NCBI GenBank assembly: GCA_002163155.1 | Contig: MAAO01000006.1 | Location: 1,387,371-1,451,370, forward strand | Origin: Halobacteriovorax marinus | GTDB taxonomy: Bacteria; Bdellovibrionota; Bacteriovoracia; Bacteriovoracales; Bacteriovoracaceae | DNA: 64,000 bases | Direction: 5' to 3' | Shown: in pieces, positions 8,608 to 17,169 of the stretch | Layout: each line of letters opens with the position of its first letter | How positions within the stretch are numbered: the first letter of the stretch is position 1 | Translations under genes and position numbers: made by a program | Notes under the pieces: model-generated | Seen by the model: the letters and a program-made list of their open reading frames with translations, nothing else | Told to the model about the DNA's origin: nothing | Databases searched by the model: none

Positions 8608-9609
8608 CTATAGCTGATCAAGAACAATTTGAGATAAGATTTTTAATAGATTTCTAGTATCCAAGAAATAATTAGGATAGGATTTTTGAATCTTTTCGAC
8701 ATCTTCAATATTAACAAAAACAATATTCTTAAATTCATTGTCTTTGTAATTTAACTCTTTCTCTGTATAGATTTTGATAGCTTTTGTAACGTTCTTTTTA
8801 GTGTACACGTCGATAGTTGTCGTTTTTTCTTTTAAGTCTAGTTCTAGGATCGCATACTTTCCCATTCTTCCTGTTTCATTTTGTTTATTAACTATAACCT
8901 GGATACTATTTGTTGTAGCGTTCAACCTTTCTATGACTTTTAAATCTTTAATTATTTTTTTTAATTGAGTTTTAAGTTTCTTCTTACTGAGTTTTAAGTG
9001 AATATCCAAAGGAGTAGAATTCTCTAGAATTGCAAAATAAGAGCTAAGAAGACTGAAGAAGTCTTTCCATTGCTTATCACCTTCTCCCGTTTTAAAAGAA
9101 GTATTTTGCAGCTCTCCATATGTCTCTACTGCTGTGGCCCAGATGTGCTGTAAATCAGTCCTTAACTGAACCTCTATCAAGTCAGACTTCTTATTTTGAT
9201 AGATTAAGTGAACTCCTCTATATCCATCATTTTTTGGTGCACTGGTATAGTTGTCTAGCTTTTTTAATGTATGTTTATCTGGCAATATTCGTAGAGCAGT
9301 GAGGGCTTCATCCAAGGCATTTTTACTTTTTACCACAACTCTTAAGCCTGCTATGTCTTGGAGTGTACTTAATCTCATTGTTTTAAATCTTTTAAGTTTT
9401 ATTTTTATAGAATCGATTCTTTTTAGCCTTCTAGATAATGTGACCCTTTCTTTCTCATCAGTCTTGATGGAGATCTTTTTGAAATAATAGTCAAGAGTGG
9501 TCGAGAAGCCGTCTCTCCATTGGAGTAGCTGCGCTAACTCCTCAGAATTTAGATTCTTTTCTGCCTTTAGTTTTTCTCCAATTCTGTCAATTCTCTTTTT
9601 AGAAATCAT
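8608..9609 (-). CDS. Stand-alone RelA/SpoT-type nucleotide pyrophosphotransferase
   Basis: A 333-residue cytoplasmic protein with a RelA/SpoT synthetase fold at about residues 30-200. It has the basic nucleotide-binding region (SRRLKRIDSIKIKLKR), DIAGLRVVV (about 85-93), PKNDGYRGVHLIY (about 125-137), IEVQLRT (about 145-151) and a following HIWA. There is no HD hydrolase domain, TGS or ACT domain, so it resembles small alarmone synthetases or toxic single-domain relatives more than long Rel. The last about 130 residues match nothing I recognise. Expected activity is transfer of pyrophosphate from ATP to GTP/GDP or, in toxic relatives, to other acceptors. No antitoxin-like partner adjoins it. 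Confidence 0.85.
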   Translation of the reverse strand: MISKKRIDRIGEKLKAEKNLNSEELAQLLQWRDGFSTTLDYYFKKISIKTDEKERVTLSRRLKRIDSIKIKLKRFKTMRLSTLQDIAGLRVVVKSKNALDEALTALRILPDKHTLKKLDNYTSAPKNDGYRGVHLIYQNKKSDLIEVQLRTDLQHIWATAVETYGELQNTSFKTGEGDKQWKDFFSLLSSYFAILENSTPLDIHLKLSKKKLKTQLKKIIKDLKVIERLNATTNSIQVIVNKQNETGRMGKYAILELDLKEKTTTIDVYTKKNVTKAIKIYTEKELNYKDNEFKNIVFVNIEDVEKIQKSYPNYFLDTRNLLKILSQIVLDQL

Positions 9610-9718
9610 TTAATAATGATATCATTATTAAGATTTTATCTATAGAAAAAAAAGTAATAGTAGCTGTAACTGGCTGAAATTTCATCAATTATCTTTCTGG
9701 CTCTTTTTGTGGACTGTT

Positions 9719-9860
9719 TTTATCTAAGGAAATTGGAGAGTTTTCTCCATTTTAATTGTTTAGATATGTTTTTGTTCATATTATTAAAACCTATGAATCT
9801 GTAAGGAGAATTCTACTTTAGAAGTTTTGAATAAGGTGCTTAATTTGTCCTATCTTTTAG
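9719..9860 (+). repeat. Dispersed intergenic element, copy 5
   Basis: Full-length copy: tatctaaggaaattggagag, four-base-loop GGAGA/TCTCC hairpin, tgtaaggagaattct, tagaagttttgaataagg, ttgtcctatctttt. It lies between the promoter of the RelA/SpoT-like gene and the 3' end of the gene at 10043. Bases 9861-9982 hold nothing clear. Confidence 0.8.
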
Positions 9861-9982
9861 AGAGTTGAACTCTTTGGATTTATAACAAATGGATTTGACG
9901 AAGAAAAATTAATGTACTTATAGAAAATATATTAAATCGAATTCGCTTATAATATTAGAAATGATTGAAAACCTTCAAAAGT

Positions 9983-10024
9983 TTTGCTCCAGGGCACGAT
10001 CTACGACAAGGACTCTGGAGCAAA
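9983..10024 (-). terminator. Stem-loop terminator of the 10043-10606 gene
   Basis: Perfect ten-base inverted repeat TTTGCTCCAG/CTGGAGCAAA with a 22-base loop, 19 bases beyond the stop codon of the minus-strand gene. Confidence 0.7.
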
Positions 10025-10042
10025 CACTATGTTATAAAGTAA

Positions 10043-10606
10043 CTATTTAAACTTCTTACCAATCTTACACTCAAAATAGACTTCACTTTGTGGTTCATGG
10101 TCTTCGTCTCCCCAAGCGTGGTGAATCATATTTCCAACACCACAACCGAAGAACATACCGCTATCATTTGATCTCTTAATAATTGAAATCATATTTGGTG
10201 TTTCATAAAGACCATTTTTATTTGCAGCGATTACATCAAACTCTCTTTGGTATTCAAGTAGAATTGTTTTCTCACCATTTAGTGGAACTCTAATTCTTCC
10301 ACCAATAGGAAGATGAATATCATGTTCATCTGAAAAAAAACGTGAAACTCTAGCAGAAATATATAATTCGACCTCAACAAGTCCGTCCGCAATTTCATAA
10401 CCTACAGCTGCTGATAAATCAGAAGGGATAATGGGCATATGAAGGTCTACCGTATAGTAAGTGTTTTTAAGAGCAGAGTGAAGAGTTGAGTCCATTTCGG
10501 AGACTTTGGTATCTACTATGTCATATAAGAATAAGTTCTCTTCAGCTAAAGTATTAGCACTAGACAGCACCATACTGGCACATAAAAGTAATAATGATTT
10601 CTTCAT
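10043..10606 (-). CDS. Secreted beta-rich protein of unknown function
   Basis: A 187-residue protein with a signal peptide (MKKSLLLLCASMVLSSANTLA). The mature part alternates hydrophobic and polar residues (VGYEIADGLVEVELYISARV, RIRVPLNGEKTILLEYQ) and ends in VYFECKIGKKFK. The end on an aromatic-rich strand suggests an eight-stranded outer-membrane barrel or a periplasmic beta sandwich. Two cysteines lie in GCGVG and near the end. AGGAGCC precedes the ATG. No family was recognised. Confidence 0.65.
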   Translation of the reverse strand: MKKSLLLLCASMVLSSANTLAEENLFLYDIVDTKVSEMDSTLHSALKNTYYTVDLHMPIIPSDLSAAVGYEIADGLVEVELYISARVSRFFSDEHDIHLPIGGRIRVPLNGEKTILLEYQREFDVIAANKNGLYETPNMISIIKRSNDSGMFFGCGVGNMIHHAWGDEDHEPQSEVYFECKIGKKFK

Positions 10607-10957
10607 TTTGGCTCCTAAGTAGTTATCAAATAGTTAGTTTAGTTTACCAACTTTTTGCAAGTTCTTGAGATTACTAGAAACAATTACATACGTGTACAAG
10701 AGTTAGTCACTTTTTCATTCTTGTGGCTTTGTATCAGTATCCTTTATATGTTGGTAAGTTCTATGGGTCTATATCTATCTTATCCTTTAACTACGCTTGC
10801 TCTGAAAACTTTTTCTTTTCATAATAAAACGTTAAGTTGGCTAAATTCTCGCAAGGAATGTGTTCATACTACCTATGGCCAAAGAGAAATATAATCTTTT
10901 CTTGAGCTTACTGCAAACTAGTATTAAGATTTTTTTTTATGTTATTATTTGATTGTA
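10607..10957. other. Divergent intergenic region, no gene seen
   Basis: A 350-base gap between two divergently transcribed genes, presumably holding both promoters. A 79-codon plus-strand frame (10655-10894) lacks a ribosome-binding site and protein-like composition and is not called. Confidence 0.5.
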
Positions 10958-11827
10958 ATGAGAAAAATTTTTAATTTTACTACTTTTATTGTCATCCTAC
11001 TAAGCAGTCTTTTTTGCCCCGAAATTATTATGGGAAAAACCTTAACTATCGCGGCATGGGACTTTTGCCCCAGTCACTGTTATGACAAAAATAAAAAAAG
11101 TCTTATCAAAGAAGCACCTGGCTTTGTTATTGAAATCTATCAAGCAATCTTCAAGGATGTTCAAATTGTCAATCTTCCTTTTAATCGTGGTATGCAAGAA
11201 ACTGATGTAGGGCGTTTCGATGCAGTTAGTCTACCTTTAAAATTTTCAAAAGCTGAGCTTAAAGACAAAATTCGTCAACTGCCTAGAATGGGTCCTATTT
11301 ATACTAGGCTAATCTACACTGAAAAAGCTGTGGCTCCTTACAACGCTTCATGCTTTTTTGTTAATTCTGATTCGAATTGGAAATATAAAGGAATAGATTC
11401 GATTAAAGGAAATAGGCTTGGCACCACAATGGATTATGAATATGGAAAAAAACTAAATGCTTTTTTTGAAAAGGTAAGAAGTCGTGGAGATAAAGTTACC
11501 CTACAAGAATTAACCGGTTCTAATATCCCTGAAAGAAATTTATTAAAATTAAAATCTAATAGAGTTGATTTGGTTATGGGAGACAAAAATGGTTATCAAT
11601 ATGTTATTAAACAAATGGAAAAAAATAAAATAATCCCAAAGGGCTCCTTAAAATTGTCCAGTTGTGTTCCTAATAGTAAAACTCTTTTGTATATTGGATT
11701 CACATCGAGACGTCCCAAAGAATCCAAAAGAAACTCACATTTATTTGACCTAGGAATTGAGAGACTTCGAAAATCTGGTAAACTTCAAGAAATCCTGCTC
11801 AAGTATGATATACAGGATTGGGAATAG
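10958..11827 (+). CDS. Orphan periplasmic solute-binding protein, family 3 type (CPxxC)
   Basis: A 289-residue secreted protein of the SBP_bac_3 fold (amino-acid binding component of ABC transporters). The ATG at 10958 directly precedes the signal sequence, so it is preferred over an upstream TTG. The first strand of the mature protein is LTIAAWDFCPSHC with cysteines at 37 and 41. Later family features are GFVIEIYQAIF, NRGMQETDVGRFDAV and the C-terminal LRKSGKLQEILLKYDIQDW. No permease or ATPase gene is adjacent. Relatives at 22424 and 46154 share the CPxxC motif. It may be a ligand sensor or scavenging protein; the ligand is unknown. Confidence 0.8.
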   Translation: MRKIFNFTTFIVILLSSLFCPEIIMGKTLTIAAWDFCPSHCYDKNKKSLIKEAPGFVIEIYQAIFKDVQIVNLPFNRGMQETDVGRFDAVSLPLKFSKAELKDKIRQLPRMGPIYTRLIYTEKAVAPYNASCFFVNSDSNWKYKGIDSIKGNRLGTTMDYEYGKKLNAFFEKVRSRGDKVTLQELTGSNIPERNLLKLKSNRVDLVMGDKNGYQYVIKQMEKNKIIPKGSLKLSSCVPNSKTLLYIGFTSRRPKESKRNSHLFDLGIERLRKSGKLQEILLKYDIQDWE

Positions 11828-11930
11828 TAAGCATTAATTGTCATCACAAAAAGTATCACCTCTATTTTTAAAGAAAGTATTTTTGTACTTTAATTTAGCC
11901 GGACGAAAACGCGAATACCTGCAATTTTAA

Positions 11931-11992
<62 letters not shown>

Positions 11993-12021
11993 TGATAAAA
12001 AATCAGAACACATTTTAATTT

Positions 12022-12429
12022 CTATCTATAGGCACCAGCGGAAGATAAAATGTAAGTAATATCGTTGAGACTTTTAAATCTTGCCATCTCTAGAGCTGTT
12101 TCGTAATTAGTATTTGTTGCTGAAGAGGCTAGGTGATTTACATCAATTCTACGGTGCCGTAGAAAAGCACGTCCAGAACAAAGAACACTTCCATATATTT
12201 TTGAACCTCCAGTGATGTTTGAACTTTCACAAATACTAACATTTGGTCCAATAAAGAGATCGGCAGTATTAGAATCATCTACATAAGCATTGCTAGAAAC
12301 AAAGCCACCTATGGTTGGATTTCGATGTCTATTATTAATAAAATACGCTCCCTCTTCTCCATTACAATTAGCAAAAGAAGAAATAGGTATAGCAGATAAA
12401 CAAAATAGAAAAATGAATGTAGATTTCAT
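12022..12429 (-). CDS. Small secreted protein, possible beta-helix
   Basis: A 135-residue protein with a signal peptide (MKSTFIFLFCLSAIPISSFA). The mature part is rich in short strands with N, S, G and V (NAYVDDSNTADLFIGPNVSI, SNITGGSKIYGSVLC), a pattern resembling a small left-handed beta helix as in hexapeptide or bactofilin-like proteins. A helical tail follows (ETALEMARFKSLNDITYIL). Four cysteines are present. An AGGTC-like site precedes the ATG. The function is unknown. The transcript would run into the CT microsatellite. Confidence 0.65.
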   Translation of the reverse strand: MKSTFIFLFCLSAIPISSFANCNGEEGAYFINNRHRNPTIGGFVSSNAYVDDSNTADLFIGPNVSICESSNITGGSKIYGSVLCSGRAFLRHRRIDVNHLASSATNTNYETALEMARFKSLNDITYILSSAGAYR

Positions 12430-12448
12430 TAGACCTCCAAAAAATGAC

Positions 12449-12673
12449 CTATATGTTAAAGATTATTAAATTATAGTTGCTTCTACCGCTAGACAATTGG
12501 CTTTTGAAATTCATTCCATTGTGTGTGTGTATTAATTTTTTACACTTTAAAGAGCTACCAATTAGTCCCTTGTCTTCAGGGATATAGCGAGTAAACCGCC
12601 TTTTTAAAATACCCGATGTATAGAGCTCCAGGGCAAAGCTTATCAGTAGTGTAAAACTAGTCAAGAGCAACAC
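12449..12673 (-). pseudogene. Possible decayed gene end
   Basis: A GTG-started frame without a clear ribosome-binding site. A second frame at about 12590-12660 reads CPGALYIGYFKKAVYS, which looks more like protein. The mixture suggests a frameshifted remnant to the left of repeat copy 6, but the evidence is thin and the identity is unknown. Confidence 0.2.
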
Positions 12674-12717
12674 TTAGTACAGAAATAGACTTGTATTCGG
12701 TGTTGGTCTTAGAGATT

Positions 12718-12860
12718 ATCTAAGTAAGTGGGAGAGTTCATCTCTGTTTCAATTATTTTAAAAAATTTTTGATTTATTTCTTTTGAAAGGTTGGAGTTAG
12801 GGGAGATCTAATACTTTTGGATTTCTTGATTAATGGGGTTAAATTGTCTTATCTTTTGTT
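12718..12860 (+). repeat. Dispersed intergenic element, copy 6
   Basis: Full-length copy: ttatctaagtaagtgggagag, gtttcaattattttaaaaaa, gttaggggagatctaatac, ggatttcttgattaatgggg, gtcttatctttt. The right end faces the terminator and 3' end of the gene at 12929. Confidence 0.85.
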
Positions 12861-12885
12861 CTTTTATTTCAAATCCAAATAAATA

Positions 12886-12911
12886 GAACCTGTGAAATTA
12901 ATCACAGGTTC
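12886..12911 (-). terminator. Rho-independent terminator of the 12929-13816 gene
   Basis: Perfect ten-base inverted repeat GAACCTGTGA/TCACAGGTTC with a six-base loop, 17 bases past the stop codon and followed on the minus strand by a T-rich tail. Confidence 0.85.
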
Positions 12912-12928
12912 ATTTTTAAAATGAAATA

Positions 12929-13816
12929 TTAATCGTTAAACGTTTGAGTAAGTTCAGTGTTAAGAATAACTTGCATGTTGTGAGCAGAGTTAATTCTAAA
13001 GTTTGATTTCTTAGTTTCTTTGAAAGAGTATCTGATAACACATTTCTTAGGACCAACAATACTAGCGTTAGTTACGATAGGAACTTCAGAGAAGTAAAAA
13101 GCAGCATCATTTGCAATTGATGAAAAGGTAGTAGTTGCTTCTGAAGTACGAGCTGCACCATTATCATCAGTAGTACATACAATTTGTGCTTTAGTCTCAA
13201 GACCTGAAAGAAGTTTATAATCTTTTAAACCATTTGTACCACGAGCAGAAAGATCAGTAAAAGTTGCAGTTGCACTAGCAAGAACTTCAGTTATAGAACC
13301 TTCGTGACCGCCCCATACATTTTCTTTTGGACCATCGTAACAGATGTCAACAAAGTACTCTGCACCGTAAAGTTCAGAACTTAATTCCATATGAAGAGAC
13401 GTAAGAGCAAGAGGGTTACCATTTGCACTTCTGTGAGCAGTAGACTTCATTGCATTAGGCCAATAATATGCACCGGAATCGGCAGAAGCTAAAACAAATG
13501 TATTAGTTCCATCAGCTGCTCTATGTCCAGTTGTTGAAGATAAACGAGCATAGTTATTGTCTTCGTCTAATTCAGTAAGACCGTAAAAGAAACCATTTTT
13601 AGTGAAAGTTCCTGGAGTAGTCGCTGTAGTAGAACCGTTACCGGCGTCGTAACCTACAGTGTTTGTGTTTTCTAGGAGTCTAATTCCAGCATTACATGCA
13701 TAGATGTTTGGTCCTGATGAATAAACTTTAAAGCTAAAAGTGTTCTCAATTGCTTGAGCAGAAAAAGATGTTGCAACAACTGCTGCACCAATTAGGGCTT
13801 TTTTAACTACGTTCAT
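12929..13816 (-). CDS. Abundant-type secreted protein of unknown function
   Basis: A 295-residue protein with an alanine-rich signal peptide (KKALIGAAVVATSFSAQA). The mature part is rich in T, S, N and A with few charges, and three or four spaced cysteines (YACNAG, VDICYDG, IVCTTDD, KKCVIRY). It ends NTELTQTFND. A strong AGGAG-type leader, a strong terminator and cleaner codon use than its neighbours suggest high expression, perhaps as a surface or fibre-forming protein. No known domain was recognised. Confidence 0.65.
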   Translation of the reverse strand: MNVVKKALIGAAVVATSFSAQAIENTFSFKVYSSGPNIYACNAGIRLLENTNTVGYDAGNGSTTATTPGTFTKNGFFYGLTELDEDNNYARLSSTTGHRAADGTNTFVLASADSGAYYWPNAMKSTAHRSANGNPLALTSLHMELSSELYGAEYFVDICYDGPKENVWGGHEGSITEVLASATATFTDLSARGTNGLKDYKLLSGLETKAQIVCTTDDNGAARTSEATTTFSSIANDAAFYFSEVPIVTNASIVGPKKCVIRYSFKETKKSNFRINSAHNMQVILNTELTQTFND

Positions 13817-13977
13817 TTAGTTCTCCTTAAAAAGCGGTTTATATCAAATTTGAAATTTGAATTAGTAATTTTTTATTATTGAGTTAATAGGAAGTTTTTC
13901 AAATATAGTCAATAGAGATTTTGATTACATGTAAAAAAGATTACCTTCTAAAGTATTGAAATTAATATTATCTTAAG

Positions 13978-14010
13978 ATCGGCGTGTTGACGCGGGGCGC
14001 GGGAACGGTT
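13978..14010. other. Short GC-rich patch in AT-rich gap
   Basis: About 33 bases with very high GC (ggcgtgttgacgcggggcgc and following) stand out in a 450-base gap of about 30% GC. They do not fold into an obvious long hairpin and no tRNA features are present. It could be part of a small RNA or foreign DNA. Nothing further can be supported. Confidence 0.4.
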
Positions 14011-14041
14011 TAGCTAGTTGTTCGATTGAAATATGAAAAGA

Positions 14042-14143
14042 TTAAGGGATATTCCACTTCACGAAGAGGTACCGTCTTGTATTTGTTCTATCTAGGTCTG
14101 TGACGCCATTATTAAAAATAATGATTTCGAAGTAATACCTTTC
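14042..14143 (-). pseudogene. 3'-terminal gene fragment cut by repeat copy 7
   Basis: Thirty-three open codons on the minus strand end in TAA. The peptide reads ERYYFEIIIFNNGVTDLD and then RRYLFVKWNIP. It looks like the last two beta strands of a real protein. There is no start: the upstream side stops at the left end of a repeat copy, whose ttattta supplies an in-frame stop. The family is unknown. Confidence 0.5.
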
Positions 14144-14206
14144 TTATTTAGGCTAGTGGGTGAGTTCTTCAAATGTTGAATATATTTAGTTGATATTGAT
14201 TTACTT
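14144..14206 (+). repeat. Dispersed intergenic element, copy 7 (left half, degenerate)
   Basis: ttatttaggctagtgggtga, gttcttcaaatgttgaatat and gatattgattta align with the left half of copies 6 and 4. The right half is not recognisable. It abuts the gene fragment at 14042-14143. Confidence 0.6.
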
Positions 14207-14270
14207 TTCTTTAAAGCTTATATTTGGTATTTAAATCGGTACGAGTAGGTATTCCCTAACATAGTAAAGT

Positions 14271-14969
14271 TTAGTATTTTGGAAAGTAAGCAGTCACTAA
14301 AGTACCACTAGAGCCTTCATCTATATTCGATTTTATTTCAAGTCTGCCGTTGTGCTTGATGAGAAAATTATTTGCAATGACGGCTCCAAGACCATAACCT
14401 TTCTCATTTTCAGTGCCGTTAGTCGAGTGTGCATCATTTTTAAACACCGACTCAATTTGTTCGCAACTCATTCCTACTCCAGCATCCTGAACGTAAATGG
14501 CCACTTCGGTATCATTGGCAATATAAGAACCAATCTTTATAGTTGATGACCTATTAGAAAATTTAATCGCATTGGTAAGAAAATTTCCAAGAATAGATAA
14601 AGATATATTTTGTAGATCTCCAAGTATCGTTACATCCTGAATATCAGTTTCAAGTTTAATATTCTTTGAAACGATCATTTCATTATTAAGAATAATAGAA
14701 TTTTGAATAAGATCATTTGTAGAAATAGGGCTGGTCTGAACGATTCGTTTATTGGCAATCAAGCATCTTTGAGACATATCTACACAATGCTTAATCGACT
14801 CGATACTTCGATCAATAATTGAGTAATAGTTATTTATTTTTTCTAGAGAAAGGTTCTTTGGTTTTTTTAAGATTCGGGTGCAGTTTGAAAGTAACGAAAC
14901 GGAGTTAGATATATCATGAGCTATAATTCTTAATACTAGCTCTTGTTCATCACATTTTTGAATATCCAT
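14271..14969 (-). CDS. Cytoplasmic sensor histidine kinase without sensor domain
   Basis: A 232-residue soluble kinase. A short N-terminal dimerisation helix carries an H-box (RIIAHDISNSVSLL, His near 18), followed by an HATPase_c domain with N-box (NFLTNAIKFS), G1 box (DAGVGMS) and G2 box (GYGLGAV). No transmembrane, PAS or HAMP segment is present, so the signal must come from a partner. It is the last of three minus-strand genes (16724 to 14271), after a FIST-like protein and a winged-helix protein, separated by a 90-base gap. The cluster looks like a self-contained signalling module. Confidence 0.8.
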   Translation of the reverse strand: MDIQKCDEQELVLRIIAHDISNSVSLLSNCTRILKKPKNLSLEKINNYYSIIDRSIESIKHCVDMSQRCLIANKRIVQTSPISTNDLIQNSIILNNEMIVSKNIKLETDIQDVTILGDLQNISLSILGNFLTNAIKFSNRSSTIKIGSYIANDTEVAIYVQDAGVGMSCEQIESVFKNDAHSTNGTENEKGYGLGAVIANNFLIKHNGRLEIKSNIDEGSSGTLVTAYFPKY

Positions 14970-15058
14970 CGTTGCTCTTACCTATTGTCAATAACTGAAG
15001 CAAGTACAATATAAACCATAAGGGGAGCAAAAGGCAACTATAAGAGAAGATATAGTTG

Positions 15059-15697
15059 TTATTTCAGAAGCAAACGAACACCTACTCTTTTCTTACTTTC
15101 GAGTATTGTATTGAAAATAGGTACTTTTCTTCTTAGTTTTAGGATCAGGTGTTTGTATCCATCAGGAAGTTCGGTTGTCTTGACGTGACAGTTAGCATTT
15201 TTGACTAGAATTGTAAGTAGGGTCATTTCTAGAGGTGTTAGAGGGTAGTTTGTGTTATCAGTTATAATTAGCCTATTTACGAGGTCTAAAGTTAATTCTT
15301 CGAACTTAAATATATTTTTTGAATCATGAAAGTTTATGGCATTTTTGAATAAGTCTTTTCCAATATTCATTTGCTCTATAAGTGGTTTTATTAAAACTTT
15401 CTCTAAAGTTAAGAATTTTTCACTTTCAGACTGCATACCTCTTTCTTGAGCATCTCGATTCATTAAACTAAAGCTACTTAGCCCCGCATTGATATGCTTG
15501 TTATTAGTAATATTATTTATTATTGAACTAAACTCCTGTTTTAGATAGGCATCTTTAGTATTTTTTGCACGTAAACTTCTCATCTCGACTATAAGAGACT
15601 CTGTAAAAAGCTTCAATTTACGCGCGTGATTCTCTAACTCTTGGGGGTCGCTTATTTTGCTTTCATCAATTTTTAAAAGTGGGTTATTTAAATTCAT
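15059..15697 (-). CDS. Winged-helix (OmpR/PhoB-type) DNA-binding protein with unusual N-terminus
   Basis: A 212-residue protein. The ATG at 15697 lies one base after the TAA of the upstream gene, so the two are translationally coupled; a TTG 24 bases upstream is an alternative start. The C-terminal 70 residues match the effector winged helix: LTPLEMTLLTILVKNANCHV, KLRRKV and the final hairpin RVGVRLL. In place of a receiver domain there is a helical N-terminal region (about 1-140) that I do not recognise and that lacks phosphorylation residues. It probably binds DNA and responds to the flanking FIST-like protein or kinase. Confidence 0.7.
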   Translation of the reverse strand: MNLNNPLLKIDESKISDPQELENHARKLKLFTESLIVEMRSLRAKNTKDAYLKQEFSSIINNITNNKHINAGLSSFSLMNRDAQERGMQSESEKFLTLEKVLIKPLIEQMNIGKDLFKNAINFHDSKNIFKFEELTLDLVNRLIITDNTNYPLTPLEMTLLTILVKNANCHVKTTELPDGYKHLILKLRRKVPIFNTILESKKRVGVRLLLK

Positions 15698-15698
15698 T

Positions 15699-16724
15699 TT
15701 AGCTGCGCTCTTTAATTCCAAGCATTCCTAGTAAGTGTGATTGATACTTGAATTCATTACCTCTTCCATAAAATATTTTTTTTGATCCAAATCCGAATCC
15801 TTCTTTGCCAGAACCTTCAAAATATTTTGTTTTTGTCTCTTCCAGGTCTACTAGATGGTTTGCCTCAATCATCGCATTAAGTCTTGTTAAACAAGTGATT
15901 ATTAAGTTCTGGTCATATTCATTGGCCACTTCTTTAGACAAATCTAAAAATTCATTTTTAAATGTAACGCCATGTTTGGCGATAATTTGAACCTTATCAC
16001 CAGCTTTAATACAAGAATTAGTAGACAACTCATTCTTTGAAACTAACTGAACTTCGTTCAATTCACTATTTATTAGAATTGCGATTTCATTGGGAGTATA
16101 GCTCATAAAATAAGAATGAAAAGTATTGAAGGCGCTATCTTCGCTGAATTCGGTAATATGACCATTCTCGGCTTTACTAACAGTGAACTCTTCACTCATT
16201 TTGGAATCATGAATGTTGGTGATAAATGGTTTACAGGCTATTTTCTCTTTATAATCCACGAGAAGAATTTCTTGTTCTGATCGATCTTGAAAAAGAAGAC
16301 TGTGATTTGCACCATAGAAGTTTGTATCAGCATAAGTCTTACTAAGACATCCAACTAACTTAGAAATCTCTTTATTTTTTAATGAGGAATGAATAAAGCA
16401 AAAATCACTAAGATTTAAATGTTGTGATTCATCTTCAAGGTTGGACATTGTTAGCTTGTGAATGACTGGAGTATTATTAAAGGCCAGAAAGAGTACCCCT
16501 GTTTGAACATACTGCTTTACATAATCACCGACACCACCAACTGTACCTGTTATCATTATTACATCTGGGAACTTGTCGTGCATTATCGCGATGAGCTCGA
16601 CGATATCTATTTCTTCAGTGGGAAAAATATGTAATGACTTAAAAGAATTATCCTGACTTAATTCATAAATTGCTTCTTTTGCAATTGATGTTATTGAAGT
16701 GCCATAAATCATTTTATAGTACAT
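15699..16724 (-). CDS. FIST-like sensor protein
   Basis: A 341-residue soluble protein without signal peptide. The N-terminal half has alternating strands and helices (DVIMITGTVGGVGDYVKQY, VLFLAFNNTPV) and the C-terminal half ends FGSKKIFYGRGNEFKYQSHL. This layout resembles the FIST_N/FIST_C small-ligand sensory family often linked to histidine kinases. The match is from general pattern and context, not from a diagnostic motif. It is the first gene of the cluster with the winged-helix regulator (coupled start) and kinase. A tandem GGTAA-type repeat lies about 170 bases upstream. Confidence 0.45.
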   Translation of the reverse strand: MYYKMIYGTSITSIAKEAIYELSQDNSFKSLHIFPTEEIDIVELIAIMHDKFPDVIMITGTVGGVGDYVKQYVQTGVLFLAFNNTPVIHKLTMSNLEDESQHLNLSDFCFIHSSLKNKEISKLVGCLSKTYADTNFYGANHSLLFQDRSEQEILLVDYKEKIACKPFITNIHDSKMSEEFTVSKAENGHITEFSEDSAFNTFHSYFMSYTPNEIAILINSELNEVQLVSKNELSTNSCIKAGDKVQIIAKHGVTFKNEFLDLSKEVANEYDQNLIITCLTRLNAMIEANHLVDLEETKTKYFEGSGKEGFGFGSKKIFYGRGNEFKYQSHLLGMLGIKERS

Positions 16725-16893
16725 ATAGAATCCTTAAATGATGTAATGTTATCTAAGCTTATAGTTTAATATGTCATAAACTATTCTATGTATCAATTCT
16801 TGAATTATTATGAATTTATTTTCTATTTACTATGCTTTCTAGAGTTGTCATTGTTAAAAATTTGTACCGGTACTTCTTTAAGTGTTTAATAAT

Positions 16894-16923
16894 AGGTAAG
16901 GTAAGGCAAGGTAAGGAGAGGAC
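16894..16923. repeat. Short tandem purine repeat (ggtaa-type)
   Basis: Four to five near-copies of a five-base unit (ggtaaggtaaggcaaggtaa, then ggagagg) lie upstream of the FIST-like gene. It is too short to assign a function; it could vary promoter spacing. Confidence 0.6.
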
Positions 16924-16956
16924 AATTTCCTCCTATTCTTCAAGAGACCCAAGGAA

Positions 16957-17100
16957 TCTATCTAAGAAGATGTGAGGGTCATTCTTGGTTATTAATATTT
17001 CGACATGATTTGATTTATATTATTTAAATAAAGGTTATCTGCAGGGGGAGTGATGCTTTAGATTCCTTGAATAAGGTGATTCATTTGTCTTGTCCTTTCC
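16957..17100 (+). repeat. Dispersed intergenic element, copy 8
   Basis: Full-length copy: tatctaagaagatgtgaggg, cgacatgatttgatttatat, tctgcagggggagtgatgct, gattccttgaataaggtgat, cttgtccttt. Shares the gtgatgctttagattcc variant with copy 9. The right end faces the terminator of the gene at 17170. Confidence 0.9.
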
Positions 17101-17119
17101 GTTTTAAAAACTTTGCAAG

Positions 17120-17145
17120 AAAAAAGGAGCGACTATTGTCACTCC
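17120..17145 (-). terminator. Rho-independent terminator of the 17170-18114 gene
   Basis: On the minus strand an eight-base stem (GGAGTGAC/GTCGCTCC, one G-U pair) with an AATA loop is followed by six T residues, 25 bases past the stop codon. Confidence 0.85.
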
Positions 17146-17169
17146 TATATTTAATATTTTCTTTTAATC

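Noticed and set aside
10655..10894. Plus-strand ORF of 79 codons in a divergent promoter region
   Set aside because: No ribosome-binding site and no protein-like pattern; likely chance.
13978..14040. tRNA or tRNA-like gene at the GC-rich patch
   Set aside because: No cloverleaf, no acceptor stem and no proper T-loop arrangement.
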